27,693 nucleotides of DNA, from the NCBI GenBank assembly GCA_028565635.1, contig JAOXYB010041394.1, forward strand, positions 1-27,693. Direction: 5' to 3'. Below the pieces are notes generated by a model. It saw only the letters and a program-made list of their open reading frames with translations. It ran no database searches and was not told the DNA's origin. The position numbers and the translations under genes were made by a program. Below are positions 8,138 to 20,887 of this stretch, piece by piece; the first letter of the stretch is position 1, and the number at the start of each line of letters is the position of its first letter. Source of the DNA: Phoronis ovalis. Taxonomy: Eukaryota; Phoronida; Phoronidae.

Positions 8138-11100
8138 ATGGCTGACACGTCGCAAGGAAAAATGACTCCGAAAGATTTGCGAGAAAAATTGTCAGCATGG
8201 GATTCAAAATTAAACCCAAGGGCAGCACTAACAGACAAGCAAACGGATTGTTTCATGGAACTTACTACGCAATCGTCTAACAGACCATTACCAATAGAGG
8301 TAAAAGTGGAAAAATAGTTGCCCGCAGACGCAGTGCAAAACATGTTTGCAACCTGACCCGAAGCGTATCGTTGGTTGCCGGTGCTCTGGTCGCAGCCCGT
8401 TATTAAATTGACCCGAATCTAGATCGACCTAATTATGCATTCCGAGGGTGCCGCATTCCAACACAGGACAGTCACGAGATTTCGAATTATTTTGCCTGAA
8501 ACCAGTTATAAATTAAGTAATACCTAACGCACGTATATCATTATCATTGCCATTCACTGGGCATTGTAACTGACTGCATCTGTCCCGGAGGTACCGTGCC
8601 ATACATTTGCCGCCCCATGGGCCCCCTTTTTCAGCATCAACTTTATCTTTTTTATGTTTTAATATTTAATACTATTTGGCATGGTGCATACTTTTACAAT
8701 AGTTTCTTACTTCTTACATTTCTGATTTTTTTACCATGGGGTACGGGTGTAATCACAAATAATTTTTTCTATTCTTAATTTTTTTTGACAGGCACCTCTG
8801 AAGCATGGGTGCTCATAATAGTCCAGAAGCTCTCAGAGGCATAAATACATGAGGAAATGTTTTTTCTGAAAGCTAGCTTTGCAATTTTTCAGCAAAAAAA
8901 ACCCTGTTGTGAACGACGTTCCCAGTAGCACCCTCTGCACTACTTATATGTCACCTTAAACACAATAAATTTAATTGGATACCAGTTCTAGACACATGAT
9001 GACCTTGTAGTACTGTATTTGCATCCTCCGGATGGACTTACCTATTTATCTAAGTACATGGGGTGTAGTTTGCTGGTAATGATTTTACATTTTATAACCA
9101 ATTCAATACAAGTCTCGGGCCCAATTATCATTAATTGCATTGATACAGGTGTCCAGATGTGCCTGTTTTATCCTTTATTTTCATATGGTAACATGACATG
9201 CTGAACCCTTCTTTTTCAGCTGCCACTTGATTACCAACCAAGCATAATGCCAACCATAAACATTGCATTGACAAACAGTCAAAAATTTAAACACAGTTTG
9301 TTTTCAAAACAAGTGGAAGGAAACAAAATAGAAAATGCTCAGCAGGTGAGTGCATCATTGTTATGCCATAGAATGAACTGTTAAACTTCTAATTTTAAAA
9401 AAGAAAGCTATGGTGCCCTTTCACTGGAACACTCCATTTTCTCCCAAGGCTACTGACCAGTAATGTGCTAATTAACATATTCATAGCAAATAAATTAAAA
9501 TCTCAAGCTGACAGTATTATGTCACATATTCCATTTCCATATATATTTTATGAAGATATATATACTAGTAGTTTGTTTTAGTTTTATTCATGGTATTCTG
9601 AAATAGAAGAGAAAATGAACAGTGAAGATGACATAACCTACAGGTAATGTGAAGTAATTAGTAGTTAGCTGGTATTAATTTATAGTTAACAAGTAACTTT
9701 ATTTGCTGAATGGACACTGGCATAAAAACGCATAGATTATAATGATTTTTGTGTTGTGAATATCTTAATATTGACAATTTAAGCAGATTTCATTTTTGGT
9801 CATAAGCAGTAATAAAAGGTAAAATCATACCCTGCTGTGGGCACCCTAGGCTGAAATATATAACGTGAAAAACCGTACCCCATCAAGTTGTACATCAATG
9901 CTAACACCAGAGTTTATACATGTACATATTAAATAATTATGTAACTTGTATGTTCTGGGGTGCACTCTGGGAACTCTTTCTTGTTGAATGTTCACTAGCC
10001 TACTGTATTTAGGATACCGACTTTTACATATTATAATCAGCTGTTTGTTTTGTAGATGTTTTATGGAACAATTACAAGAATACAGACACCAGTGTAAACA
10101 CATTTTAGAAGAAGTCAGCAGTGCTTTATCACACCTCAGAGAACTTCAAGGACAGTATGTGAATGTCTCCACAAAAACTAATGCCTTACATGAAGCATGT
10201 GAACATTTATTAACCGAACAGGTTTGGTGCACTAAGTTTAATTCCTTTACATCATTAGTAAAATGTGTCATTTTCCAGTAATACTAAAAGTAAGATTCAT
10301 TGCTTATGTAATATATTGGATTTGAAATAAGACCAGTAAACAGATGAACTATTACCAAAAGTTTAGTGTAAAAGTGGCACAGCATCAATACATACATTAC
10401 CACTGCATTGTTCAAGGTTAATCTTTCAACTATTTCTGTTTATGTTTTTTTTTTGTATCAGACTAACTCTGTATTTAGTAAAACAACTGCTATTTCAGTG
10501 TATCCAGATTATTAATGTTTTTCAGACTAAGCTTGTAAATACAGCGGAAAGCATCAATAATAAACTATCATACTACAATGAACTGGAAAGAATTTCTAGT
10601 GTAAGTAAACATGCATTAAAAGGAGATTTTGAGAAAAGTTTTACTGATTTTTGCAGCTCTGGTTTATGTAAACTACAATATAAAGAAATAAGCGAAAAGA
10701 AATATCTGTGTACAATTTAAGCTCTTGATTTCCTAAAAATTAATGCCATCTAATTTAGATGTTAAAAAGGAAACCTTGTAAGCTTCAAGTTCTTGGCAGA
10801 GTTGGAAGCAGCGTCTTATAAGATGATGTTCATTTTCACACTTAATTTGATTTTTTTCTATCTAAATTTTATGGCATAATTTTTTTTTTAATCATGCATT
10901 TATTTGTAAGCAAACTTTTTTCACTTATTCACATTTTGTTTTTAATAAACTGCAACTACAAATACCATTATACTTCAGTAAAGTTTTTCTCGATCTTGTT
11001 AATGTTGAGTATCATTTATCAACATAAGAATTTCTGAAATAAAACACACTTAGTTGACTCACTCACTTTGGTGTCAGACATTTATGGAGATTGTTTAGCA

Positions 11101-14100
11101 TTTTTGCAATCAAATTCTGGTGTTTGACGATTACAGAGATTTTACTGTAGGTTATTATTATCCATTATAATATAACAATTTTTAAAAAAAAATTAAGAAA
11201 ACTGAAAGTAATTATGGTTGGTTAAACTTGTGTTGAGGTATCACATCAGTGGACATTAATCATATATTAGCAGTGTTTCATTTGAGTAATTTCAATGACA
11301 ATTGTATTTCTTATATACTTCGCTTGTTAATTATAAAAATGTATAATTGTGCTCAGACTTTTAAAGTTGTGGCGTTTGACAAAAAATCTAACTCAGTCTG
11401 TATTTTTTCTGCAGAAACTAGGCTCTCCTACTTTAACAGTGACAAGTGAATCATTCATACCTATGTTGTCCAGACTTGATGAATGCATAGCATATGTCAT
11501 ATCAAATGTAAGTATTTGCTAATAAACTGCTGTGATAGGCCACACTCATGTCTGTAAAATCAGCATGAGAATATATTGAGACACTGGACAATAATTAATT
11601 TACTTGAATAGCCTGCTATAACAGTAAAGTTTTTATCGTTAGGTGTCAGCTTCATCAGTAGTACCTAACAGACTTACAAGATTGGCTACTGGTGATATAC
11701 GAAATAAAGTGAAGTCTTGAACTGCACAGTTTAACTAAGTAATCGATTCTGTGACTATAATCATTTACTTGTTGTAAGTCAAGGCTTTCACTACAATTTC
11801 ACAAAGTCAATGACACTTTGTTTGTCTATCTACAAAATCGTATCCCATACTGCCGTTGATATATACTGTGTCTGTATGTATGTTGATGACTTTTCATGAA
11901 TGAACTTCTTTTTGTTTGTAGCCACAATACAAGGAGTCGGGTGTGTATTTAGTCAGATTCAGACAGTGTTTATCAAAGGCGCTTAACTTAATCAAGCTAC
12001 ATGTAGTGCATATACTACAGAATGCCACGGAGCAAGTTATGCCTAAAATGGTACGGTATTATCTAGGTCCTGCTGTGTAAAGATGTAGGTGTTGAACATG
12101 TACTACCATCTGATTAAAATGCTCTAAACTTAACCAAAGTGCATATTATGGAAACATAAACAACACATCATGCCAAAAATAACAAATACTATGTTTATGT
12201 TTATGTTACTATGCGTTGTTACGTGGTAGAAATATTATTGTACAGGATGCTTCACCATAACTACAGAAGAGGCTTCACAAAACTCTATTGCATTGTTCCA
12301 CACAGTTCTGTAGCTTATTTTCAATTATGTCAGTCACACAATAGTTGTTTAATCCTATTCCTGAAAGAGATCTGTAAATAACTGTCAAACTAGAGAGTGA
12401 TATTCCGCTCATAAACTGTGAGTTAAACAAATCTTTGAGTATTGGTTTATTATGGTTTATACGGATTATGACATTCACAATACACGATATTACTTTGCTT
12501 TGTCAAAATAAATTTTCTAAAAAATTATAAACTGTTAAACTGAATGTTTCTTACACCACAAATTGTGACATATTTATTGGTGTTTGCATTGATTTTTTTA
12601 TAATGTACATAATACTTAAATATATATAATTTATTAATGAACAGAAAATGTTACATCTATCTAGTCACAGTGACTGCAACTAAAGAAACGCTACCTAGAC
12701 AATCTGCCAAACTACTAACTGTCAGTAATGTAATGTACGTGTGTATGAATACTAGCCGTAAGATTCCATTTAGAATATGAGTTGGACTATCTTATTTCAG
12801 GATGCTGGTGCAGATGCCTTTACTTTATTTTATGGCAAATTCCGAACGAATGCACCAAGAGTGAAGTCCCTCATGGAACAAATTGAACAAAGGACCAGTA
12901 AAAGCTCCGAGTATGCCTTTTAAATTTAATCATCATCATAGTTCTTCATGTTGGGATCGAGTATTGCTGCATACTGTTAAAAAACTCAGTGCATCAGTCT
13001 CAAAACCTGTTTGTTGTGATCAAAATCTCACAAAATAGAATGCATTCGTGTTTTGTCTCCATACCAGTTCTTTTGTCTCCATACCAGTTCTTTTGTCTCC
13101 ATACCAGTTCTTTCTTCTACAGTTTTTGTTGAAAACTTCCAAGTAAAGCCCCACTGTCACTGTGTTCAGTAGGTAAATAAAATGAGGACTTTTATGATTA
13201 TAGTTACTGGAAGAGAAAGATGGTTTGTAATTAATGCAATTTATACTTTAATATACAACAGAAAGGGTTTGAATTATAGACCTGACAAGTGTGGAAGGGA
13301 AATTGAAAAAAAGTGTAAGTAGCAATAAAGTTTTAGTACACCTTTGTTGTAATTTTAAATGACCTGTACTCTATACTCCATCTAGTTATGAAAGTCTCCT
13401 CAATGATTGTCACCAGTGTTACATCAGTCAAAGACAGACGTTACTTGGTCCAAGTATTGTGACAGCAGTTGGTGATTTAGCTAAGAAACATGTCCGCGAT
13501 CACTGTGCTTTAATGAGAAGTGGTTGTGCTTTTATGGTGCATGTCTGTGAAGATGAAAGTCAACTGTTTTTTAATTTCTTTAATCAGCCTACAAAACTTT
13601 TAGAGTAAGTATAGCCCTTTAAGTGTACACTTTTAACCAGGTTTTACCAGTTTTAACCAGTTTTAACCAGTCTATCTGAAGATGTGGCAAAAATTTATCC
13701 ATAATTCACTCCAAATACAACCTTTCGATTTTCAGAAGATGAACCTAGTGTCCTGTTGTTCATTTTATTTTTGTTTGTTTGTTTATTGTTTTTGCTTCCT
13801 AGTTGTTTCATTTTATCTCCAGATTATTTTATCTACAAGCTGTTGATCCGTTCCATGTCTGCCACTTCTTGGGCTGTTTTCATCTTTTTAAAATTATTTC
13901 ATAAATGCCCAGCTTCATAATCCAGACAGTGACTTGTAAAATGTTTGCTTTCTATTTATAGTTCCATGTTAGAAGAGATGTGTTATAATCTATATGATGT
14001 GTTTAGACCTCTCATAATTCACATAAACCATTTAGAAACATTGGCAGAGTTGTGCAGCATCTTAAAAGTGAGTCAAACATAATTGTCATGTTTAATTAGA

Positions 14101-17100
14101 ATTAATTAAAAGTGAAATCAGAAGTCGAGAGTTTTCTATACGTTTTATAGCTATGATAGCCTTTAAGGTAGTTCCTCACACTTCTATTTATTAAACTAGC
14201 AAATTATGCTTTAATACTATTCGGTCACGTTTTATTCAAATGTGAAAGTACACATTTTTTACACGTCAATTACCCTCATTGCAAACAGTTTATGTTACCA
14301 TTAATTACTGTTAATTAGTATTAGTAAAGAAAACTGATTTTTTTTATTCCTGTAGGTTGAAATGTTAGAAGAACATGTACAAAATAATCGTAAGTGATTT
14401 GTGGCAGCTTAATGATGTTAATTAAGAACATATTAATTAGTACTAATCTGTTAGCCTACAAAGATGTAATCTAATGAAGCAAGATTTTCTAATTGTAATC
14501 GAATCAAAATTAGCAATCCAATGGAGGTCTATGAGCATTCTTTGTAATATAGTGGGTGTTAAATTTTGGTTGCAATGTAATTAACCTAGCGATTAATAAA
14601 TTAACATTGAAGTTTTAGAACTCCTAGGGAATATTAAAAACATGATCTGCATTTTTTCTTTTACTTCTATTGATTTGGTTGTCATGTCTTATTTCATAAT
14701 TATGCTATAAATATCAACATCCTCATAGCCAAAAATAGGCAAACATGATAGTAAAGAATTTAATAAATTTCTCATCTAATTTTACAGCACAGCATTTGAG
14801 TGCTTTTGAAATCGTTTGTCGACAAATCTTAGAAGATGTACAAGAACGATTAGTGTACCGTACCCATATCTATATACGGAGTGACATACTGAATTACAAT
14901 CCGGCATCGGGAGATCTTGCTTATCCCGAAAAATTAGAAATGATGGAGGTAATAAATGCAAACATTTGTTATTGTCAACATCTGCAAGCTTTATGTTCTT
15001 TTTTATTTTTTGAAGTTTTATTGTTTAAACATTATTTTTAAGTTTTTGGCACTGTCAGAGAAATGGCATGTAGTTTTGTCATTTAAGTTTTATCTTAGAT
15101 TTTACTTATCGGAATATCCAGGTCAACATTGTCATCTGCAGCAACTTCCGATCTGGGATTTTTATTTAGTTAACATGTTATTCAGCTACAGCTTGTACTG
15201 TATAAGCTGTTTACAGAACTGTACACGAAAACCATTGTTATGTCTTTGTGGTTTATATTTGTTCATTGCATTTTACAGAGTATTGCAGAAAGCCTCAAGA
15301 AAAATAAGGTGGAATCTGTGTCCAGATCTACTTCTCAGTCAAGTGAGACTAGCATAGAGGTGGCACAAATTAATGAAATCGGTGCAACTAAAAATGATGC
15401 CAGTAGTGTTACAAATGGTGTAATGAAGCCACCACTTGGAAGACAAGGTGAAATAGCCCCAAGATTTACTGCTTCTCTGAAAGCAGTGTACTTGTGTATT
15501 AAATTTTAAAACAAAGGATGTCAGTCTGATTTTTATATCGGACCCGTTGCTATTGGGCCATCCAAACCCTTGATATAATTATAGTAGTGATCAATTCTGA
15601 TCTCAGCCAAGTGTAGAAATTTAATGGCAGTGTTATTAAGTCGGTTTCTGCGAGAAAAGCTGGTAAAAAAAAACTGGTCTAAATGTTGTATTTTTGCGCT
15701 TTTTGCAAAAAAAAAATCAAAGAATAAAAAGATGAATACCTCTTTTTTTTTTTTAAATGTGAAAAATGTGAGTTTCACAAAAAGAACACAATTTTGAACT
15801 TGCCGTCAGGGCGTTAATCAAAAAAATTATCTTGATCTTTAAACAAAAAAGATTTTTTCAAATACTTAAAGCCACTTTAAAATGGTGATCATTTTTCAAA
15901 CACCTCCTAAACATAGATAATGCAATTCGTAAAAATGTAACATTATTACCAGCTTTTCTCATGGAAACCGACTTAAACATAATTTCTGTAGTTATTGAAG
16001 ACTTTTATACTTATAGTATTATAATAGTAATAATAATAGCAACAGGTTTCTGTTGTACATGTCTTTCAGTAGAATTGTTATCATTTGCAGTGTTTATTTA
16101 CTGGAAGGACAGTTTATCAAATATATTAATTATTATTGTTAGATTCTTTCCTGACTGGCACCAGCATGCCCATGTCTCCTGCTGACTTACACGGGATGTG
16201 GTACCCCACTGTTCGAAGGACCCTAGTCTGTCTGTCAAAACTTTCAAGGTGCATAGATGTAAGTAATGACAACGGTGTTCCACTACCTTACATTATCATT
16301 ATTAATATTTGAATGAACAAATAAGAACATATTTGAGACAAGGATCCTCGTGTGTACATTGTTTGATTTGGAGGCTGCATACAAACCTATCAGAATTTAT
16401 GAGTGTTGGGTCCTCAATTTCTTGGAAATAGTCTATAGTAGATCCAATTTTACTTAATGTCATTTATTGTAAGTCCTGTGAAAATAGATTGTATCCAAAT
16501 ATCATGCAAGTGACTTTTTTTACTTTTAAGAGCTGGGAATTTTGATATTCTGATGATGATTTTTTGTTTAAAAGCTATTGTTTTGTACATTTAGTGTGTA
16601 TTGTATTGTATTGTATTGTATTGTATTTCAGACAACAACATTTCAAGGTTTGTCACAGGAAGCCTTATCCATGTGTATATACTCTCTGCTTGCTGCAAGT
16701 ACTGGAATAACTAAGAGAAAGGTACGCAACAGGATCACTATCTAATAACTGGGTTGAATTCCTGAGGGGACACTCGAAGTTGTTTTGACCATATTAAAGT
16801 ATGATTGTAGAAATCCAAAATAGCATGGAAGCAATCCAAATTTTTTGAAAGTTATGTAGAAGCAATGTAAACTTGCAGAGGAACATGTGGGTAACTAATT
16901 GAAATTCTGAATCTTGCTAGCTAGATATAAAAAAGGAAAAAATATGCAATCCAACTCCAAAATTTTCACCTAAGGCATGCCCCCACAAAAAAGTAATAAG
17001 AATTATCCTGGTTACATTAACTCCAGTGTACTAAAACAGCATTAAAGTGAACAAGGTGTCATTAACATGGCATATCCTGTCCCTTTAGGTACATTTTAAA

Positions 17101-20100
17101 ACAATAGTCGTCCACAAGAATTATCGAAATTATAAAATCCATTTTGAAGTTACAAGCATTTATATTAGTGGCTCTGGCAGTTGCCATTATAAACTTTTAT
17201 TACCCATATTGCAAGTGCTCTGACATCAGAGGTGAACAAAGTTGTACGCATTTGCATGAAAAAAATATTGTAAAATCTTGCATTATTAACAGGTATTGAT
17301 TTCGTATTGAAATGTAATACTTATGAAGGCATCTGCATGAAGAACACCAGGTGGCAGCACTTATATGTCATATTTTGTTTTCAGACTAATGTTGATGGTC
17401 AGTTGTTCCTTGTCAAGCACTTACTTATTCTAAGGGAACAAATAGCACCTTTCCATGTTAACTTTGCCATTAAGGAAACTTCGCTGGATTTTAGTAAAAT
17501 TAAAGAAGCAGCATATGGTTTAATAAATCAACGAGCAAACTTATTCAAGCTCAGTTCTACAAATGCGCTGTTGCAGTTCTTATTGGAGGTATGATGTCGT
17601 AAGGTTATGTTTATTAGTTTTTATTAGATTTTGGAAAGTTTTAATACGCAATTTGAAAACTAATTTGCTTTCTAGACAGAACTGGCGATGTCGCTGATAA
17701 CATAGGTCTCCAAATAGCTTCCTAGTTTGATTGTATTATATAGTGTGTTGTTATCAGCGTGTAATTAAATTTTCACTTTAACAGTTCCATTATGGATGTT
17801 ACTTTACGCATCTGCTGCCAAGGATTTCCATTGTGGTGGAATATGCACAATAATGCTTGGAATTTAAATATAATTTAACATAATTTTGAAAAAATAAATA
17901 GTTTTTGACGTACACTTATTTGTCCTTAAGCAAATTGTATTAAATCCTTTATTTCTACTAATCCCGATTTCAGGAAATGTTAATAAAAATAGGCTTTTCA
18001 GTGTAATAGACAGACAGGTAGAAATGCAAGCAACAGAGCACCCTCTGAACTACCCATTCTTCACTTTAAAGTAGTGCATATTGTGTGATACAATTTATTC
18101 ACACTTTATACTTTAAGTTACATTTAAGCTAATTAAATGAAAAGATAGGCAAACAAAATTATTACATCTTTTGAAAGTATGTAACTCAAACTTTTTAAAT
18201 CTGTACTTTATTTTTCTTTGAGTAGATCATGCGACCTGTACAGTTGCCATTTTGGGTTAAAACATTAAACTTTTTGAAGTGTAAAATTTAAAAGAATATA
18301 AGCCAATAAAGTTACATAGTTTAACTTTGCACAGATATACTTTTCATTTTATATAGCTACAAAACTGTGTCTCATATTTTTGAAATTTTACTTTGTTCGA
18401 AAGATAAGAATTTTCAAAGTTTATGCATCAGAAGAAAAATAACAATTTTGAGGTGATGAAACTGGGGAAATTCATAGTTTTTGAACTAAGTAAAACTGAA
18501 AAATCTGAGACAAATTTTATATCTATGTATGTAAGGAATATTTGTGCGAAGTTTCAACTATGTAGTATGAGACTAAGTTTGACATATTCTTTTGACTTTT
18601 ACGTTTCACAAATTTAACATTTTAAGCCAAAATAGCAACTATACAAGTCATATGACCTAATCAGAGAAATGTAAGTTACAGATTTAGAAGTTTGAGTTGC
18701 ATAGTTTCAAAGTATGTATATTGTTTGTCTATCTTTTCATTTAATTAGCTTAATTTTAACTTAAATTATGAATTGTAACAATATTCTCTAGCTTAATTGA
18801 ATATCATACATATTACCATGACTGAAGGTGACATTTCTCTGTATGTAGACAACAATAAAAACATGATGTAGTTTCAAAGCTATTGTGCCCTCTGTTAATC
18901 CTTACAAAACACTGTTTAGGGAACACCACAAGTTACAGAGTATCAAGTAGATTCCAAGAAAGACGTTGATAACCAGCTGAAGAAGATATGTGAAGAATTC
19001 ATTCACACTATAACAGATTCATTCACTGTACCAATGAAAATTTTTCTTTCAAAGGTAGGGAAGTAATTTTAAGTTTATTTGTATACTGTGTTGCAGGACA
19101 TCCCTCCTTTTAGGCAATAAGGCAACTTAATTTGGAGTCATTGACTCAGAAGTCTCATTCTCGTGTTAATAATAAACATAAATTAAAATTAAGTGAACTA
19201 AAAGAAAGAACTATTAGTGAAATAAAGGTTTATGCATGTACCTCTCATGTACCTCTCATGCTTTCCACAGTCATAATTAATCAAGACAGAATATATCTAT
19301 TAGCAAACAGGTAGAATCTCCACAATATCCGTTTTCAAGAGCATTTGTTAATTACCGTGTTAGAACTTATTTATAATTAGCTATTCTCAGAAAGGTAACC
19401 ACTTTTATTGCATCATTTTTATCGCTTGTTTTTGTTGTGTTTAAAAAAAGAAATTTAAATATCCACTTGTAAAAAGCATCAAAATTATCTTTTTCCACAA
19501 AAATAATATTGCGTCCATCAGTGACATTCTGCTTATGGTGTAAAATGTCACAATTGGTTTAATAGCCTTGTTCTGTTGGCTACATGGAGGAATTTTATTT
19601 AGGTGTATGTCTTTATTTTTTCAGCTATGCGTATCTCCTTATTTATATGTTTCCATTTCAGGTTGAAGTTATTTTAAACATGAATAAAGATGAAAATTCA
19701 CACCAAGTGATCCTTAATCAACAACCATTTGCTAGTCCTGAGAAAGTTCATGATACAGTGGCAGAAACTTATAAAAAATTAAAAACTAAAGTACCTATTG
19801 TTCAGCGGAGCATGGCGCTATATTTAGCAAATAGAGATACGGAGTATATTCTATTTAAGCCTATAAAGGTAAACTCATCAAGTAATGCTGTTTTTAGTTC
19901 ATATGCATCTAACATTAAATGTTTGATTCCAGTACATGCCATGTGTAATAAAAATTATACAAATAGACAAATCAACTATTTCAGTTCCTCAGTAATGATA
20001 TAATTGATGTAACCGCTTTTACCAGTACTGTGAAGTATGTATGCAATAGAATGTATGATATGAAATCTTGAAAAGAATTTTTAAAACCTATTATAAATGT

Positions 20101-20722
20101 ACGCTTTAAAATTGAAAATCACTACCTAGTAGTTTAGTTAAATCTTTATCTGTGATGGCGAAGCTATTTCATCGTTTCATTTAACATTACAGATGAACAT
20201 TCAGCAAACATTTCAGTCCTTAAACAAACTGATTACTGATAATTATTCCGAAGAAGAACAGCAAATTATAGCTTGCCCATCCATGGAACAGGTCAGTATT
20301 GTCTTATGTTGTTTTCCAATTTGATTATTTAGACCTGCTTAATGCCTTTTTGTCAAAATTTTAGGCTGGGTAGTTCATTTCCAATTGTTTTTTAAAGAAT
20401 TAATTTTCTGACGGGGAGTTCGAAACAAACCCTGGAACCCGCTACTTCATACTTCTGTTGTCAGATTCACCCTCTCATTCTTATAATTTTATATCAGTAT
20501 TATATACCTCAATTTATATTTCAAATTTTGATACTTGAAAGTTGTTAAAAAATTTAAAAATAATTTTTAAGCTTGATTTTTTTAAATCTTGAATAACTCC
20601 ATAAATGTCATAATGTTTTGTATAAATTTTATGAAATGAGTTCTGTAAGTGAATCATTAATTATTCTGTTGTAGATTAACCTTTTGCTGGCATCACATCC
20701 AAGCACGACTACAGTAAATTAA
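8138..20722 (+). CDS. COG3: COG3, conserved oligomeric Golgi complex subunit 3, 20 exons
   Basis: Lobe A subunit of the COG tethering complex, which acts at the Golgi in retrograde vesicle traffic and maintenance of glycosylation enzymes. Exons: 8138-8299, 9220-9345, 9582-9643, 10056-10221, 10526-10600, 11415-11507, 11922-12050, 12801-12910, 13386-13604, 13962-14067, 14356-14389, 14788-14948, 15279-15447, 16143-16258, 16632-16721, 17385-17588, 18920-19054, 19662-19868, 20193-20291, 20675-20722. All are GT-AG and phase-matched: 2511 nt, 836 aa (human 828). Diagnostic matches: REKLSAWD and LTDKQTD near the start; [12 protein letters not shown] and the Sec34-type helical region (about 110-270); [32 protein letters not shown] with [76 protein letters not shown]. 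Exon 11 is only 34 nt. Exon 13 is a Ser/Thr-rich variable linker. The last 15 residues differ from human. Confidence 0.97.
8300..9219 (+). other. COG3 intron 1
   Basis: This 920-bp intron has GC-richer patches near 8340-8460 and 8580-8630 (around GCCCCATGGGCCCCC), which stand out from the AT-rich background. I found no ORF, exon-like segment or clear terminal repeat in it. Confidence 0.5.
13051..13110 (+). repeat. Three perfect tandem copies of a 20-bp unit
   Basis: TTTTGTCTCCATACCAGTTC is repeated three times without a mismatch in COG3 intron 8 (12911-13385). Perfect identity implies a recent expansion or active homogenisation. Confidence 0.97.
13631..13670 (+). repeat. Four tandem copies of a 10-bp unit
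   Basis: TTTTAACCAG is repeated four times in COG3 intron 9 (13605-13961), with the second unit imperfect (GTTTTACCAG). Each copy ends in CAG behind T-rich sequence, so each resembles a weak splice acceptor close to the exon 9 donor. Confidence 0.9.
15636..15976. mobile_element. Short inverted-repeat element (MITE) in COG3 intron 13
   Basis: The left terminal repeat 15636-15666 begins TTAAGTCGGTTTCTGCGAGA and the reverse complement of 15946-15976 begins TTAAGTCGGTTTCCATGAGA; both go on through AAAGCTGGTAA. These are 31-bp terminal repeats with a few mismatches around a 341-bp element with no ORF. The interior is rich in A- and T-runs. Class and target site are unclear. Confidence 0.7.
16597..16626 (+). 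repeat. (TGTAT)6 microsatellite abutting a splice acceptor
   Basis: Six pure TGTAT units run directly into TTCAG, the acceptor of COG3 exon 15 at 16632. The repeat occupies the place of the polypyrimidine tract. Confidence 0.95.
17692..17759. repeat. Small inverted repeat, CGCTGATAACA arms
   Basis: CGCTGATAACA at 17692-17702 is matched by TGTTATCAGCG at 17749-17759, in COG3 intron 16. The arms are 11 bp, perfect and 46 bp apart. It could be a tiny MITE or a chance hairpin. Confidence 0.5.
18033..18896. repeat. Long imperfect fold-back (inverted duplication) in COG3 intron 16
   Basis: Two arms of roughly 400 bp face each other around a centre near 18438. The best stretch is GCTAATTAAATGAAAAGATA at 18128, whose complement lies at 18721-18749, with one mismatch in 29 bases. 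Outer ends pair near 18033 (AACAGAG) and 18896. Inner sequence pairs to about 18415 and 18460. There are many mismatches and small indels. It fills most of the 1331-bp intron. It may be a fold-back transposon or an inverted duplication; no transposase is present. The transcribed intron would fold into a long hairpin. Confidence 0.8.
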
Positions 20723-20881
20723 GACTGGGATAATTGAGGAAATATTCTGTTAATTCATCTAAAGGATTATTTATTAGCTATTAATATTAGCCACTATCCA
20801 AATTTTGTCTTTCAAGTAGAAAAATAACTGCAGTTGCTAAATTGTGACTACAGTGTAGTAATAATATGCATCTATATGCAG

Positions 20882-20887
20882 AATAAA
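20882..20887 (+). terminator. Poly(A) signal AATAAA, COG3
   Basis: AATAAA lies 160 nt after the COG3 stop codon and is followed by GT-rich sequence (ATGTTGTTCTG) about 20 nt later, a normal arrangement for cleavage. Confidence 0.6.

Noticed and set aside
15240-15509. Reading exon 13 of COG3 through to the stop at 15509
   Set aside because: The donor at 15448 (CAAG/GTGAAA) is phase 1 and joins exactly to the exon at 16143, which carries the conserved ADLHGMWYP block.
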